A stretch of 64,000 nucleotides of DNA from Rhodamnia argentea. Taxonomy: Eukaryota > Streptophyta > Magnoliopsida > Myrtales > Myrtaceae. The DNA is taken from NCBI RefSeq assembly GCF_020921035.1, contig NC_063156.1, forward strand, positions 15,450,501-15,514,500. Reading direction: 5' to 3'. Position 1 is the stretch's first letter, and each line of letters opens with the position of its first letter. Below are positions 30,757 through 43,715 of this stretch, piece after piece. The position numbers were made by a program, and so were the translations under genes. The notes beneath the pieces are model-generated. The model saw only the letters and a list, made by a program, of their open reading frames with translations. It was not told the origin of the DNA and did no database searches.

Positions 30757-33700
30757 TCACTGGCTGTCACTCAATCTAACATTCAGTCGCCTGAGCCACA
30801 CAGAATGAAGTATCATGTGAAACACGTCGTATCTCTTGGGCGGAGAGTGAACCTCGAAGTGCCTCCGCACCTGCACCACCCTCCTCTGCATCCTTATGTA
30901 CTGCCTCGACGAGATGCTCCCGAGTATCCTCTTCAGGTTCGGGATCTCCCTCACCGGGACCTCAACCGAGAACGACCTCCAGTTCAAGATGTCGTTGAAC
31001 GGGGGCACGTAGTGGTCCGATATCAGCACCGGCACGCACCCCGTGTAGATGGCCTCCACGACCCTCGGGCTCGCGACCTCGTACCCGCTCGGGCAGATGC
31101 AGAACTTGCTCTTTCTCATCATGTCGTAGTAAGACACACCTCGAGGGAGGTACCGATGCACCTTCACGTCGTCATCCTTGTTCTCCCAGTGCTGGAGGAG
31201 AATTGGCCTGATGGGCCCATGAACCCCACCCGCGAAGAATGCCAATATCGGGCGGTGCGACGGTGATGGCCCTCCAATTAGGCCGTGTATCCCGCCGGTG
31301 TGGAGATTTACTTCTGGAAACGAGACATCCTTGGACGGGTCAAAGCCTTCGGAGGTATTTGCATTGCACAAGACTCGGATCGAGTTCCTGCGAAGCTGCG
31401 GAACGGCAAGGGATGTCTCCGGCCCCTGCAAAAGAATCTCACCTTTCAATGTACACAGCTATTAAGCTCATGCTGTTCTCAAGTCTCGCGCAATTTTACA
31501 TCCTTGCAAGCATCAAGCGATGCGATCTAAACACAAACCGAAAACCTACCCAGTCATGACAGGCCAGCATAAAATGATCAGCTCCTGAGCTGCGATTCCA
31601 ATATGGGTACTTGCTCGCCAAGACATTGATGTAGTCGATCACGGTCCGCTTTATCGGGCCGAAATCATGCGAATCCCGCACATACACGAACTGGACAATC
31701 ATCACCACACTGAAAGGGAGGAAGAAGACGTGCGCTTTGCGGGGATCTCGGGTGCGGAATTGCTTGTTTATTTCGGCCATGTGGATGAAATTACCCTCCA
31801 TAGCGTAAATGCTCCTGCAAGGACCGTTGTGGAATACGGGGGGATCGCCCTCCTCGTAAATGAATATCTTGAACAGTTTTTCCATTTCCAGATAACTCCT
31901 GCAGCAGTGTCCATCAGTCAGTGTTTCATAGGGAATCAAACAAGAGTTTCTGAATCAAACAAGGTTGCTGGATTATGAACTTTCGGTAACATGCATTATT
32001 AATTAATTTAAGAGGAAAACGACATCCATTCTGGTTATTGATTGCGGTCAAAAGTCATTCTCGATCGAGTTGTTGAGGCTCTTAATTTGTCGATCAAGAC
32101 CCACTAATCTTCCACGGCATCTTATCAAAGATGCAATAAATTGCTTCCTTCTGGTTGGTGATCACAGATGTTTAGTGACTTGTCCAGATTTAGAGAGGAA
32201 TCCCATTAATTGTGTCAACGTTGGATGATCTGATAGTGTCCGCCTCTTCAGTCAACATACAACCGATTTTTGTCTGCATCTACATGATGGTTATTACAGT
32301 CTCACTCTCTAATTCATTGCTACTTGTCTTCCTCACTTAGTGATCAAATCCAAATACCGCGTCAATGCGTAAAGGTTGGGAACAACTCCGAAGAAATAAA
32401 TAGTGACAACCTCCTGTTTACTAAGATCCCTTGTACATAGTCCTAGTTACAAGTTTAAGGTGATCACGTGACATTGCCGAACTCAATCGCTAGAGATTTA
32501 GGAACACATTACCTGTGAAAAGCATATGCATTCCTGTACATTGGACCCACGGGGACGTAGTCCGGGTCCTTCGCCAGGTTCTCAATCTTAGCTTCTCTAA
32601 TCCCGGCTCTAGCTCTTCTTAGCCCCGCTTCTAGCCTCTCTAAATCAGTGAATACCCTTTCACGCCGCGCTTTCTCAACAAAACCGTAAGACTCATTTAA
32701 GGCAGGCACATGGCCGGCAACACTTATGGGAAAGTCCGAGGTACCTTCCTTCGAGGCGTTCTGCCCAGATGTACACAATGAATGAGCTTCATACCACCAA
32801 AATGAGGAATGCAAATGAATTGAGAGAGGGCACTCCAGAAATGCTAATAAGGATCCACACTAGTAGTGGCAGTCACTACCAATTACAGATGATAAAACTC
32901 ACATCAAATTAGGAAATTTCTGAGCAAACTATGGTGCCACCAGGTAATGACATAAATGCAAGTGGATTTCATTATTTTGTTCCAATATCGGTGTCGCCTC
33001 CTGTGCTTAGCAGACACTTTTGAAGGTAACTTCTGAGCATAAATCAGGACAAATTTTGCAGAGAGTGAATGGGAGTCTGCGCCGTCACATAGCAGAAGGG
33101 CTTTATGGAGCTTTGCACCAACACCAGTATTCAGTAAGAGACTCTACTTAGGTTTCTGAACAGAGCAATGAAACAAGAGAGGATGCAACCAAGAATGATT
33201 TTACCAAACCCAACTGGTTTGATCAAGCTTGTAAGAAGTAAAGCCCAGAAAACTTTATGAAGAGTTGATGGGCATTCAAGAATTTTTAAAAAAAAATTAA
33301 AATAAATAAATAAATAAACAGAAAATTTTCTGCTACACAAGCCATTCCATCAGTAATTAACTAACTTATCTGTCAAAAAAGCGTTAATCAGATAAAATGT
33401 CGCGAAAAGGAAAATTACGCTCGGGTTATTCGGTGGCCTTTTAACTGCAAGTGGCGGAGGAGCAGAGGGCTCAGTAGCCGCGAAATCATCTGCGACTGCT
33501 CTCTCCTTTTTCTGAACTCCGACCACCACTGGCGGAGGGTCCGGCGCTAAAGACCCCTCCGCCGATGCTCTGCGGCCGCTTCTGCCATCACCAGCCTCTG
33601 CATGCAAAACGGGAACCTGCAGAGTGGCGTCCATGGTTGGAGCCCGAGTGGGGGAGGAGTAAAAGCGAGAGGAGCTCCACGACCAAGAGTACTCGGATGC

Positions 33701-33838
33701 AGAATCCCCGGCCAGTGACTTCCACGGAGCGGCGACCAAAACGAGCCCTGCTACCGCAACGAACGGCACCATGAGAAGAAGAAGCCTCGTCGACGGTGAC
33801 CCAGACCAACATGAACGAATCTTTTTCTCACGATCCAT
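30757..33838 (-). CDS. GT47 exostosin-family probable glycosyltransferase
   Basis: Four exons, read on the minus strand, give 561 residues: 33,838-33,419, 32,760-32,513, 31,898-31,550 and 31,425-30,757. All junctions obey GT-AG and keep the frame. The protein is a type II membrane protein: a short basic start, an anchor at residues about 18-38 (LLLLMVPFVAVAGLVLVAA), a Pro/Ser-rich stem, then the exostosin domain. Landmarks are DLERLEAGLRRARAGIREAK, HRSYLEMEKLFKIFIYEEGD, ADHFMLACHDWGPETS and SKFCICPSGYEVASPRVVEA. It should act in the Golgi lumen as a sugar transferase for wall polysaccharides or glycoproteins; the substrate cannot be told. The third codon group of exon 4 (YTGCVPVLISDHYVPPF) is the usual nucleotide-sugar-binding motif. 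Confidence 0.9.
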
Positions 33839-36800
33839 CTCTCTCTCTCTCCAGTATAACCCCCGAAAAATGCGGGGGCCAAGAAGCGAAAAAGGCGAAG
33901 ATGTTCGTGTGTATTGGTAGAGCGGACTTGCTAAGTGTTTGCTCTGACTCTGAATCTACATGGGACTGTACAGAGAGAGAGAGAGAGAACACACTTGGAC
34001 ATAAATGGTTTGCTCAATCCCGCCAAGCGTCTTCGCCTCCGGACCTCAAATTGAGCTTTCATGCAAACATATCGTATTCCCCGCTGGGCCCTTCCGCAAA
34101 ATTTCTTTTCCTAGATTCACTCAGAAAAGAAAAAGAAATCTCTTGTTTACCTTTCGGGAAAATGGCAAAAATGATCCCGATTTTAACTCGTTATACAATA
34201 TGATTCACAAACTTTTAATTTGTTCGATGTGAACTCTAAACTTTAACCCAATATCTAATGTAGTCTTTGAACTTTTAGTTTGTTCTATGCAATCTCTAAA
34301 CTTTTGATACATGTTCATTCTAGTCCATGAACTATGTGCTAATGCTCAATGTTATCTCCGAACTTGAATTAATTAATAGATAACATTAAATATTTCTACG
34401 TAGTGTCACATTGGAATTCTGTTCAAAGGCTTAAAATTGAATTGACATCCGTACAATAGGTTTAGAACTAATTGGACAATTTTCTCAAATCATATCTTAT
34501 AGAAGCCTAGATAACTCTTGAGGGATAGTAGTAGCCATCATCTTGTGCATAAAAGTCCATAGATTACATGGAGGGGACAAATGAGCTATTAAAAATCGTT
34601 TTGACTAAGCTTAACTTGAAATTTCGACCATCACCGATTTCTTGTATGTATAGAGCGAACTCGGAAAGGGATTTTCCTAGTCGGATGTTTACCTAAAATT
34701 CTATGTAAAATGATAAGATGGATTCTCAAATTAATTAAGAAAATAGATAAAGGCGGCATTTGAAATTATTGGAAATGACGTGATTCTCAATACCATGGAT
34801 TTTATCGAATTATTAATTTCAAGTCTTTCAGGTTAGGAACCAATTTTTAGTTCATTTTCCTTATAAAATTGATAAAATAATTGAAGATCATTTTCATTAC
34901 CTATACAAAACATTTTTGCCTTCGTTAATCGTGAATAATACAAGAGGCTTCCGGTTTCCGTGAATCCCTAGTCAATTTGTAGGCACCGTTTGTTCGGATA
35001 TATTTGTGATTTATACAGACTTCTAGTAGCTATTTTTTAAATTTATATATATACATATATTATCTTGCGGGCATTCGACAAGCATACTTAACAAGAAATT
35101 ATTCAATTTTTGAACTAGTGATATTGTTCATTCGGAAATTGCAATATTTCTTTAGCTGTTTATGAAAATGGTCTCCCGACACTTTTTTTCCCCAACAAAA
35201 ATCCGAAGAAAACTCCAAAGGGCAATTTCGGCATTGGAGCAGCCCTTGTCTGATCTAGCCGGGTTGCCTTTGCCTCTCTCCGTCTCTCGTGCGTAACCAC
35301 CTCTCATTTACAGCAGCCACGGTCAAACCCCACTTGGCCTCTGACGACGCACCGCGTTTGACTTCAATGTGGGGAAATCGACGAACTTCGTAAATTTAAA
35401 GAGTAACCGCCCACGTCAGCTTCATGGCTCGTATGTTACGTACCCCATTTTCTTTTTACGAGACTGAATCATCTTCACGTAATCACGTATTAATCAAAAC
35501 CCGCCTCCCAACAATTCTTCTTCTTCTCTTTTTGTCGTCTTTTTCTCAATTTTACCATCACTTTCATCGAAAACCAGTTCATATGATTTCTCAAGGCGCG
35601 TTCTCTTTTTTCGCCTTTCACCTCAACACCACATTCCAAGCTCTATTTCCAAAAGTGAAAAAAGTTTGCATCTCAATGTTTTGTTATTAAATGTCAAACT
35701 ACATCTCACGCTGATTTTGTTGACGAGCGCCTCGAAACACTTATTCAGCGCATACCTATTAATAGAATATGCGATTTTCAAAGCGCCGATTTGGCGTATC
35801 GTCACAAAGATAGTCGATGTATTGAAAATTGCAACCTTCTTGTTATCTTGGTATTTAATAAGTGCTCCCATAGAATTTTTTTATCTAAAATACCTCTCTA
35901 ATAAGTTCGCATCTCTATTTTGTGATTTCAGAATTAGGGTTTTGGACATTTTCCAAGTTACTCATCATCCACAGTATTATCCTTGAGCATAGTTACTCAT
36001 CTTAATGCAAGCCACGCCATAAAATAGCTACCAAGTCGACATAGAATTAGACCATATGATACAACTCATGGAACTACAAAGGAAAAAAAAAAGACACTGG
36101 TGTTCCTCCCCTCAAATTTGAACTCCAGCTTCATGAAATCATTAAGTTCTTGAGCAAAGTTGGACCAGTGAGATCCAAGAGGCAAAGAACATATTAAGCA
36201 TAAAAGAGGGTTTCCACTCATCAAAACGAATATTTTGACACCCACTGTATCATCCCAACCTGCTGGTCAACTTTTAATCCTTCAGAACCATCGTCTGTTT
36301 TCCACAAAATCAGGAAGTTTGCGAGTTGTCGATTTCGATTGCACATCTCGCACTTAGATATTGCAGCGATATCCAAACGCAACAAAAATCGGGTCCGAAG
36401 GGATGTCGAGCGAGTGAAAACCACAAGTAAAGGTCTCAGAATCGAATGAAATTTTCCAGACCTCTCAAGTTATGGTAAACAATGATTTTTGCAAGTAGTA
36501 AGTTACGAAAACTACCACCGATTCATAAACTCAAGCCTTAGATCCCGATATGAGTTGAAATTGTCGGATTTAAGTTTTCGCGATGCGCCTAACAATATTG
36601 AGCTCGTTGGAAAGCTCTCAATGAAAGTGTTCCAATAGCAAAAACAAGCAGATCATTTCAAATTCAGGGGTTCTTTTTTTATTAGTGTAGGTAATTTTAG
36701 GGGGTGCAAGAACATTGGGCTGCAGATATTTATCTCTTCAAAATGATCCAACAAAAATCATTACCTCCTTAAAGAAGCAGCTTTTTTGGCAAGGACATTG

Positions 36801-37014
36801 AATTTTATTCATAATCTTTCAACTCCAGTATTCCAATTAACTAAAAGATGTTGCCAAAGACTTCCCTTCTTGGAATTTGATCTGATGTTTTTAAGCCATC
36901 AACATTTATCTACTCTTCTTGGAAAACCTAAAAAATAAATTCTATGGTACAAACATACTTAAGACAACTACACACTTTGATCAAAAGAGGTGGGGAGCAT
37001 AACCTGCATGAGCC
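33839..37014. other. Intergenic stretch between GT47 and PPR genes
   Basis: It holds the GT47 promoter (pyrimidine run just upstream of the ATG at 33,839-33,852 and a GA run near 33,975) and about 3 kb of AT-rich DNA. At 34,200-34,340 a phrase like CTAAACTTTTGATAC / GAACTTTTAGTTTGTTC is repeated several times, a degenerate repeat common in plant intergenic DNA. No gene is supported; an 88-codon frame at 35,424-35,690 has no family resemblance. Confidence 0.55.
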
Positions 37015-39735
37015 TTACCACCGGTCGTTGCATGAGCAGTGCCCACTTGAGAAGTAGTGAAATCCCGAAGCATCCCTCAAGACTATTTGTCTATTTGTGA
37101 TGGCTGATGTGTATTTCAAGAACTGATGGCAGTCCTCACAAAGGCTGATGTTCTTTACAATCTTGATGGGTTTTCCTGGTCTATTCATCAAAAGCCCGAA
37201 TGCTGCAGCAAGTTTTGCACTGTGGTAGAACAAGAAATCCTTTTTCTGATGTTCTCCAACTTCATGAAGAACATAACTTGTGTCAGGCACATATCCAGCT
37301 CTTTGGCATTCTGAAATTAGGATTTCCAACCCGCTATAGATGTCCTTGGCTTGCAAATGGGACTTGTCTCTTGTATAAAATGATATGGTCTTGTTTTGAT
37401 GGATGACCCAACTCCGTGAAGGCTGTTTCCGAAACCCTTTGAGTCTCATTTCTTTCCTCACTGTTTCAGAGCAATGCCCTCTTCCAGATGCAGAGTACAG
37501 ATTTGCCACAAGCACATAGGTGGAAGGATCTCGCGGTTCCATTGAAACTATATGCTTCATGACTGTTTTACCGAGAACTGCATTGGAATGGATTCTACAT
37601 CCATCAAGCAAAGCTCGCCAGACTAAAGCCTCCGGTTCAAAAGGCATATTGCTGATTGTTTTCTCTGCAAGCTCAAGAAATCCCCAGATTCCTAAAACAC
37701 CAACAAATGCAGCATAATGCTCCTGTGAAGGTTCTATATCAAATTCTTTTCGCATGGACGAAAAGAATCCATGACATTCATCAACTAAACACATTTTGGT
37801 ATATTTGTATGCTAATATAACTAAAAGAATGCTGATCTTGTCAGGCTTTATCCCTGCATCGCGTAAGTTTGACCAGACTGTGAGGGCATCATCTCCCTGC
37901 CTATGTAAAACGAACCCGGCAATCAAACTATTCCATGAAACTACATCATGCGCAGGCATAATGTTAAAGACTTTTTTAGCAGAATCCATATTCCAACACT
38001 TTGAGTACATACCGGTCAACGCATTTGCTACCTCTAAATCTGAAAATAATCCAGATTTAAGAACATGACAGTGAATCTGCTCGCCCATCTTATGAGACCC
38101 TAGAGTTCCACAAACACCAAGTATTGAAGTTGATGCAGCTTCATCAAGATTTATGCTCCCTCCTGCTTGACAACGGCAAAATAGTGACATTGCCTCGTCT
38201 GGCAGCCCATTACGTGCATACCCACATATCATTGAAGTACAAATGATAGAGCTATCCCACTTAAAAGGCCACCGTTTGAACATCTTTCCAGCATCCACCA
38301 TCCTCCCACAACGAGTGCACATATCAAGCAAAGCTGCTTCAGCACAAGCATTTTCCAGGAGACCAAACTTGACAATAAACCCTTGCAACTGCTCACTAAG
38401 TTTCCCAGCCCCAAGCAACCCACAGGCCTTAGCAACAGTAGTTAAGGTGTAGTCAGTCAACTCCAAGCCCTCCTCCAACATACTAATAAATAAATCTAGC
38501 ACTTCAAAGGCTTTGCCATTTTCACAAAGTCCTGCCAAAAGGGCATTGCGAGAAACACAATTCTTTTCTGGCATTGTATGAAACATCTCCATAGCCATAT
38601 CAATCAACCCAAAGTCCGCATAAGCTCTAATCATCTCTGTCCAAGTGATAACATCCCTCATGGCCATCTTCTCAAACAAGGCCTCCACATCGTCTATGGT
38701 TCCACATTTTGTGTAAAACCCCATAAGCGCATTATTCACACTCAAGTCAGTCTCCATACCAATCCTGATGGCATGAGCATGGATTTCTTTTCCTCTAATT
38801 AAACTACTAGTATCAGTACAGGCCGTCAAAAGTGCAGAAAGAGTCATATAATCAACTCTAAAGACATCATTTTGGTCCATTTGCCGAATAGATTCAAATG
38901 CCCTCTGGTACATTTGGGCCTTCACCAATCCTGAAACTACAGTATTCCAGGAAGCAATGTCTCTATTAGGCATTTCGTCAAACAGTTCGAGAACAGAATC
39001 CAGACACTCGCATTTACTGTACATACCCATAAGTGCATTTGAAACGAAAACGCTTTCTAAATAACCTGTTTTAGCCACCAAAGCATGGACTTGCAGACCT
39101 AGCTCCAATTCAGTCAGCCGTATACAAGCGGTAAGAATCGCCACGAAGCTATACTCATTTGGCTGAATACCAGAACTAATCAATCTGAAGAAAACCTCCA
39201 CCGCTTCGAGTCCTCGGCCCGCCTTCGCGAGACCGGAGACAACGGCCGTATAAGAAACCACGTTGGGATGTGAAAGTCCGTCGAAGACGCTGTAAGCATC
39301 CGAAATGCGGCCAAGTTTGAGGTACGCCACGATGAGAGCATTGCCCAAACTGGGATTTTCCTCAAGCTTGAGGACCAGAGCGTGCACGGCTCTGGCGAGG
39401 TCGACATCGCCGTAACTTACGGAGAAGCGAAGCAAGTCGAAGCAGCCGTCAGCGAGAGAATCCGCCGGGCCCGCCGGAGAAGGGCCATTGAAGGGCTGAG
39501 ACGGGAAAAGGCGTCGGCTTCCGGAGAGAAAGGGTTGTGGGATTGGTGGCGGTGGAGGTTGAGGTAAGAGAAATTGGGTCGCGGTGGCGGTAGCGGCGGC
39601 GGTGGCGGTGGACTGGAGGAGCTTCGGTTTAGAGAGAGAGAGTGACGAGGAAGGTGGAGACGAAGAGGAGAGTTTTGGGAGGAGAGAAGGTGAGGGAAGA
39701 GCGGTGGTGGTGGTGGGGTGGATGAGGGCGGCCAT
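37015..39735 (-). CDS. EMB175: PLS-class pentatricopeptide repeat protein with DYW-type C-terminus (EMB175-like)
   Basis: This single 906-codon exon matches the Arabidopsis At5g03800 (EMBRYO DEFECTIVE 175) type in length and in many stretches. A Ser/Pro-rich N-terminus of about 95 residues is likely a plastid transit peptide. Then come PPR motifs (VVSYTAVVSGLAKAGRGLEA, VFVSNALMGMYSKC, DVVSWNSLIAGFVLHRQGDD), the E and E+ motifs (YVLVANLYSASGRG, DKSHLQAKDIYSGL) and a DYW-like domain. Such proteins bind organelle RNA in a base-specific way and often direct C-to-U editing. Here the deaminase HxE motif reads HSAKLA, lacking the Glu, and the end is CSCNDRW. The zinc ligands CEDCH and HCSC remain. 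It probably works without its own deaminase activity. Confidence 0.88.
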   Translation of the reverse strand: MAALIHPTTTTALPSPSLLPKLSSSSPPSSSLSLSKPKLLQSTATAAATATATQFLLPQPPPPPIPQPFLSGSRRLFPSQPFNGPSPAGPADSLADGCFDLLRFSVSYGDVDLARAVHALVLKLEENPSLGNALIVAYLKLGRISDAYSVFDGLSHPNVVSYTAVVSGLAKAGRGLEAVEVFFRLISSGIQPNEYSFVAILTACIRLTELELGLQVHALVAKTGYLESVFVSNALMGMYSKCECLDSVLELFDEMPNRDIASWNTVVSGLVKAQMYQRAFESIRQMDQNDVFRVDYMTLSALLTACTDTSSLIRGKEIHAHAIRIGMETDLSVNNALMGFYTKCGTIDDVEALFEKMAMRDVITWTEMIRAYADFGLIDMAMEMFHTMPEKNCVSRNALLAGLCENGKAFEVLDLFISMLEEGLELTDYTLTTVAKACGLLGAGKLSEQLQGFIVKFGLLENACAEAALLDMCTRCGRMVDAGKMFKRWPFKWDSSIICTSMICGYARNGLPDEAMSLFCRCQAGGSINLDEAASTSILGVCGTLGSHKMGEQIHCHVLKSGLFSDLEVANALTGMYSKCWNMDSAKKVFNIMPAHDVVSWNSLIAGFVLHRQGDDALTVWSNLRDAGIKPDKISILLVILAYKYTKMCLVDECHGFFSSMRKEFDIEPSQEHYAAFVGVLGIWGFLELAEKTISNMPFEPEALVWRALLDGCRIHSNAVLGKTVMKHIVSMEPRDPSTYVLVANLYSASGRGHCSETVRKEMRLKGFRKQPSRSWVIHQNKTISFYTRDKSHLQAKDIYSGLEILISECQRAGYVPDTSYVLHEVGEHQKKDFLFYHSAKLAAAFGLLMNRPGKPIKIVKNISLCEDCHQFLKYTSAITNRQIVLRDASGFHYFSSGHCSCNDRW

Positions 39736-42132
39736 GGATGCCGGGCGCCAACATAATCACCAAATCGCGACTCAAAAAAGGAAGCCGAATTCACAAAATA
39801 GATGCTCCCGGATATATTTCTCTCAACATAAAAAAATTATTGATATGCAAATTCACATATATTTCTCATCATCTTTTTTTTTTTAATTTCAATGGTATTT
39901 TTAATTTTTGGTGGAAAAGAAAGATCGATACTTTTGACTTAATATTAACTCTAAACAAACAATTTATCTTTTGCACGCTACAAGTTTTCCAATTTGAGAG
40001 AACCTTGTTTTAACATCTATTCTAACATTTATTTTTATTTTTTTTGGTCGAATTCTAAAATTTATTAATTATATGCTTTTGTGTTTATGTCATTCAAACT
40101 TTTCTTCTTCTTCTTCTTCTTCTTCTTCTTCTTCTTCTTCTTCTTCTGTTCTACCATGAATACATATGTAGTACTTTTTGCTCAAATATTTGGGAAGCTG
40201 CTCCGATATAATTTAATAAGGGGAGTGCGACAGTATTTTTACTCCCAATGAGTTACGGTGCAATATTTGTCACTCATTTTAGTTGTGATTGGCACATAGA
40301 AAAAAAAAGGAATTTAAAAAAAAAATTGTCAATTGCATAGCACGATCACATTGTCATTGAGCAGCGTAACCATTATGCAAGCATTTCCCAAATATCATGA
40401 GAAAAACTATGGAAACTTGGAAAATGAGTAAATACAAATTCCATTTTCATAAATTGGAAGATTTGACCGATATTGATATGGTAAGCAACTAATTCATCTT
40501 TCTTTTCACCAAATAGTAAATGGGTGTCCACGCCCAAAGTCACTTGATACACACATTTTTCATTGAATTGACAAAAAAAGACCTCATATGAAAATCAATT
40601 GTTTTCTAATGCCGTTTCTCTATCGAGGCAAAAGACATACGAATTCAATGTTCACATTTTTTCCCATGTATTTATTTATTTTTTTGTCAAACTTTCCCTT
40701 TATTTGAAGAGCTCCAATTCGTCATGGAACGTACCGACTAATCCTTTTTCAATCCAATAAGCAAACGAGAGAAATTAAAGAGATTGTGAAGTTACATTTA
40801 TGTACGAGTGAGTCGAGAGGAAAGAGATTTTAAACAAAAGGAAGACATGATATGTGCCTAAATCAAACTGTCCAAGTGAAAACATGCTGCATAGATGTTC
40901 AAATCCATATAAGTACATTGTCTAGACTTGAAAATCATTTTATAAAGTTCTTTTTTTCTTGCCTCTTTGATATAGAGATTAAATTCTGTCTTATCACATT
41001 AAATTCTTTCTCAAAAGCCACGATCGGATATATCTGAATTATATGTAAATTTTTATTAGGATTTCAGTACTAATATTTATTTGAAGTCAATGACAATTTT
41101 TTTTTTTTTTTTGGTTGAGTCTTTTTCATGTTTGGCCTTTTGGGATGAAGTGATTCTCATTATAATTTTTTGTTGGGACAACTTAATCAACTAGTTTAAG
41201 TTTCAAAATTCATTCCACCTTCGGTGAAATTTAGACTCAGAACAGAAAGGTGGACGTTATGACAACCTTTAAAACCAACCGAAGACAGAAAGAAATCCAA
41301 TTTCTATTTTTTTTTCTTTTGGTTGTCGGAGTTTCTGGTCAACGTCTGCATTCTCCATATACGCCTCCCAGGTTTGACGACTCTCTTCATAATGGGCTGG
41401 ACAACTGAAAAAGCCCAACTTGGAGCCCAATTGACAGCCCAAAATGGAAGTCAACCTACAAATCACATCCAAAATAGAGCCCAGACCGGGCCAATGCGAT
41501 TCAAACAGCGGTCCGGTTCTCCGGTTCAGAGATTGAACCGCTGGTCAAAACGGTTTAATTGGGGATTTTGAGTAATTCTAGCTTGACTGATAACGGACCG
41601 GACTAAGGGACAATTCCCACTTCACTCGGTTGAACCGGTGGGTCTGGTTTGATTAGAGTTTAAAAATGTCGAACCTAGAGGCACTAAGTTTGTGCATTGC
41701 AAGCTCAAGATCAATAGCAACCACGTGTCACTGTGATTTTCAATTTTTTTTTCCTCCTTTCTGGAAATGGGGAATGTGTTTGATTTTTTTTTTTTTTTGG
41801 GTCCTAGAGAATGTGTTTGATCATCACCTTAGAAAGTGGTGAATTTGACGAAAAGGAAAGAGATGCTGGTGAGCAGCGAGGAAATCACAAAGCTTAGACA
41901 AAAAGCAACGGACATGCACAATGCTCCTCCAAACAAAAGAAAAGTAACGCAACATCATAATGCAAAGAATCTTTTAGGCAACTTTACTACGACACCATTC
42001 ATGGATTCCATCACCTCAAAAGGTTGTCCAAACAATTCACAATTGAACTTGCTGTTTCATACTTCCTGTAATAGTCTGCGTTCGATTTGTTTGCCAAAAA
42101 GGTTCGATCGGAACGAGCCGGTTTGCTTCAGG
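39736..42132. other. Intergenic stretch between divergent PPR and CHUP1-like genes
   Basis: AT-rich DNA that should contain the promoters of both flanking genes, which are transcribed away from each other. It contains a TTC microsatellite (40,101-40,147). No coding frame with a family resemblance was seen. The open frame upstream of the CHUP1-like ATG (41,836-42,132) is taken as 5' leader. Confidence 0.55.
40101..40147. repeat. TTC microsatellite
   Basis: About 15 perfect TTC units lie in the intergenic region upstream of the PPR gene. Confidence 0.95.
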
Positions 42133-43715
42133 ATGGATGGCGCATCACCAAAACCAGAGGTCACGATCATGAAACCCGTGCTTCTGAAGGCCGGAGTGCC
42201 TCTAGTTCTATCCATGGTGGGTTTCGTATGCGCTAGGATCATGTGGAGAAGAGCCAGCGGCATGCAGTCTAAATCTTCATCGTCGCAAGACCAGGTGAAT
42301 GTGAACGACTCCGATGGTGAAGATGGTGGATTTGATGAGCACTCGAGCTCTCGCAGCTTGAATTTCACGTGTGCAGACTTGACAGAAGACGAAGAGCGAG
42401 TCGTGGCGAATCCACAATCTTTGATAGGAGTTTGGAACCAATCCACTCGTGATTGCGAAGGAGAAGAGATGTTAGCCTTGACAAGCACAGTCAGGGACCT
42501 TCAGGAGAGAGAGCTGAAGCTGGAGATGCAGTTTCTCCGGTACTGCAATTTGAAGGAGCGAGAATCGGCGTTGATGGAGATAGGAAATGCGTTGCTGTTG
42601 GGGATGTCCCGTCTCGAGCTTTTGGACAGGGAGGTTTCGCACATGGAAGAAGAGAGCAAGCGGATGGCGGATATGGCCGCCGAGTATTTCAAGGTCATGG
42701 AGGAGCTTCATTATTGGAAGTCTCAGAATGAGAGGATTCATAGGAAGGTGAGGAAGCTCTTGAGGAAAGTGAAACAGCAGTCGAGGGTCTTACGAGAGAA
42801 TGATCTGAGGATTGAAGAGAGAGAGAGGGAAACTTTGAAGATCCAGAGAGCTCTCGAGTTGAAGACGAACGATGTCGAGGGAATGGAAGGTGAGATTGAC
42901 GGGCTAAGGGCCATGTTGGATCGATCGGAGTGGGACAAAGATGAGCTTCGGATCGAATTGAGTTTAGCACAAACATCAGCTCCGCCACTCTCCAAGGTTT
43001 GAACTCCTGGCTTTTGGTTTCTGAGGTTTCATGACACTGTCTGTGTCATTGAGAATTCACATGCATAACTAAACGAAGCGAGTCATCCAACTGTTGAAAC
43101 GTTGGTGAGACTAGACGATCTAGACAACCAATTGTTCAGTCATCTGACCGTTGAGACCTTGCTCATCTTTCGTGTCCTCTTGTTCCACAAGTCGATTCGC
43201 CTAACAAGATTGGATTTTTTGGACAGAGCCAAGCGGAAGCGACATTGACCGAAGATTGCAGTCGCCTGTTGAAGGAAGTAGAGCAGCTCCGAACTGAACG
43301 GGCGGTGGAAGAGAAGGAACTGGTTTACCTGAGATGGAGCAAAGCTTGCTTGAGGCATGAATTGACGAAGAACCACCATGTCCATGAGCAGGACATGGTG
43401 AAGGGCCATTCTTCTGAATTGGCCCTCGCAGATTCGACAATTATCAAAGACTGCGACAACAAGAATGGACTGAAAAGGTCGAACTCTGAGAATGGCGGGT
43501 ACTCCTCTTGCGCAGGGACTGGCGATCGTGTCCAGTCGAAAAAGGCGAAGATACTGCATAAGCTCAAGAAATGGGTGGAGGGGAATGACAGGACGAATGC
43601 GAAAGAAGCCGAGAAAGCGAAGCACAAGGTAGGGTGCTTTGTGAGGCATTCGGTTTCGGATGATGCAGAGGAGGAGCACACGGTCCGGGCTAGAGGATCA
43701 TGTTCCAGCGCATAA
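42133..43715 (+). CDS. CHUP1/AR791-like membrane-anchored coiled-coil protein
   Basis: Two exons, 42,133-42,996 and 43,227-43,715, join in phase 0 to give 450 residues. A single N-terminal membrane segment (residues about 19-35, LLKAGVPLVLSMVGFVCARI) is followed by an acidic linker and a long coiled coil. The block LQERELKLEMQFLRYCNLKE and ESALMEIGNALLLGMSRLEL is typical of the plant CHUP1-related family, which includes the actin-binding AR791 proteins. True CHUP1 is much larger, with an actin-binding and a profilin-binding part not seen here. The C-terminus is basic (KKAKILHKLKKWVEG). The start ATG at 42,133 is chosen because it precedes the membrane segment closely; the frame is open further upstream to 41,836. 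Likely role: membrane-cytoskeleton link, by inference. Confidence 0.8.

Noticed and set aside
30805..31266. 153-codon plus-strand frame rich in His, Arg and Pro
   Set aside because: It is the exact antisense of exon 4 of the GT47 gene.
35424..35690. 88-codon frame with a hydrophobic segment, possible small secreted protein
   Set aside because: It has no family resemblance, no supporting introns or codon pattern, and lies in AT-rich intergenic DNA.
41836..42132. In-frame N-terminal extension of the CHUP1-like protein by 99 residues
   Set aside because: The extension has no relation to the family, and the ATG at 42,133 places the membrane segment at the usual position.
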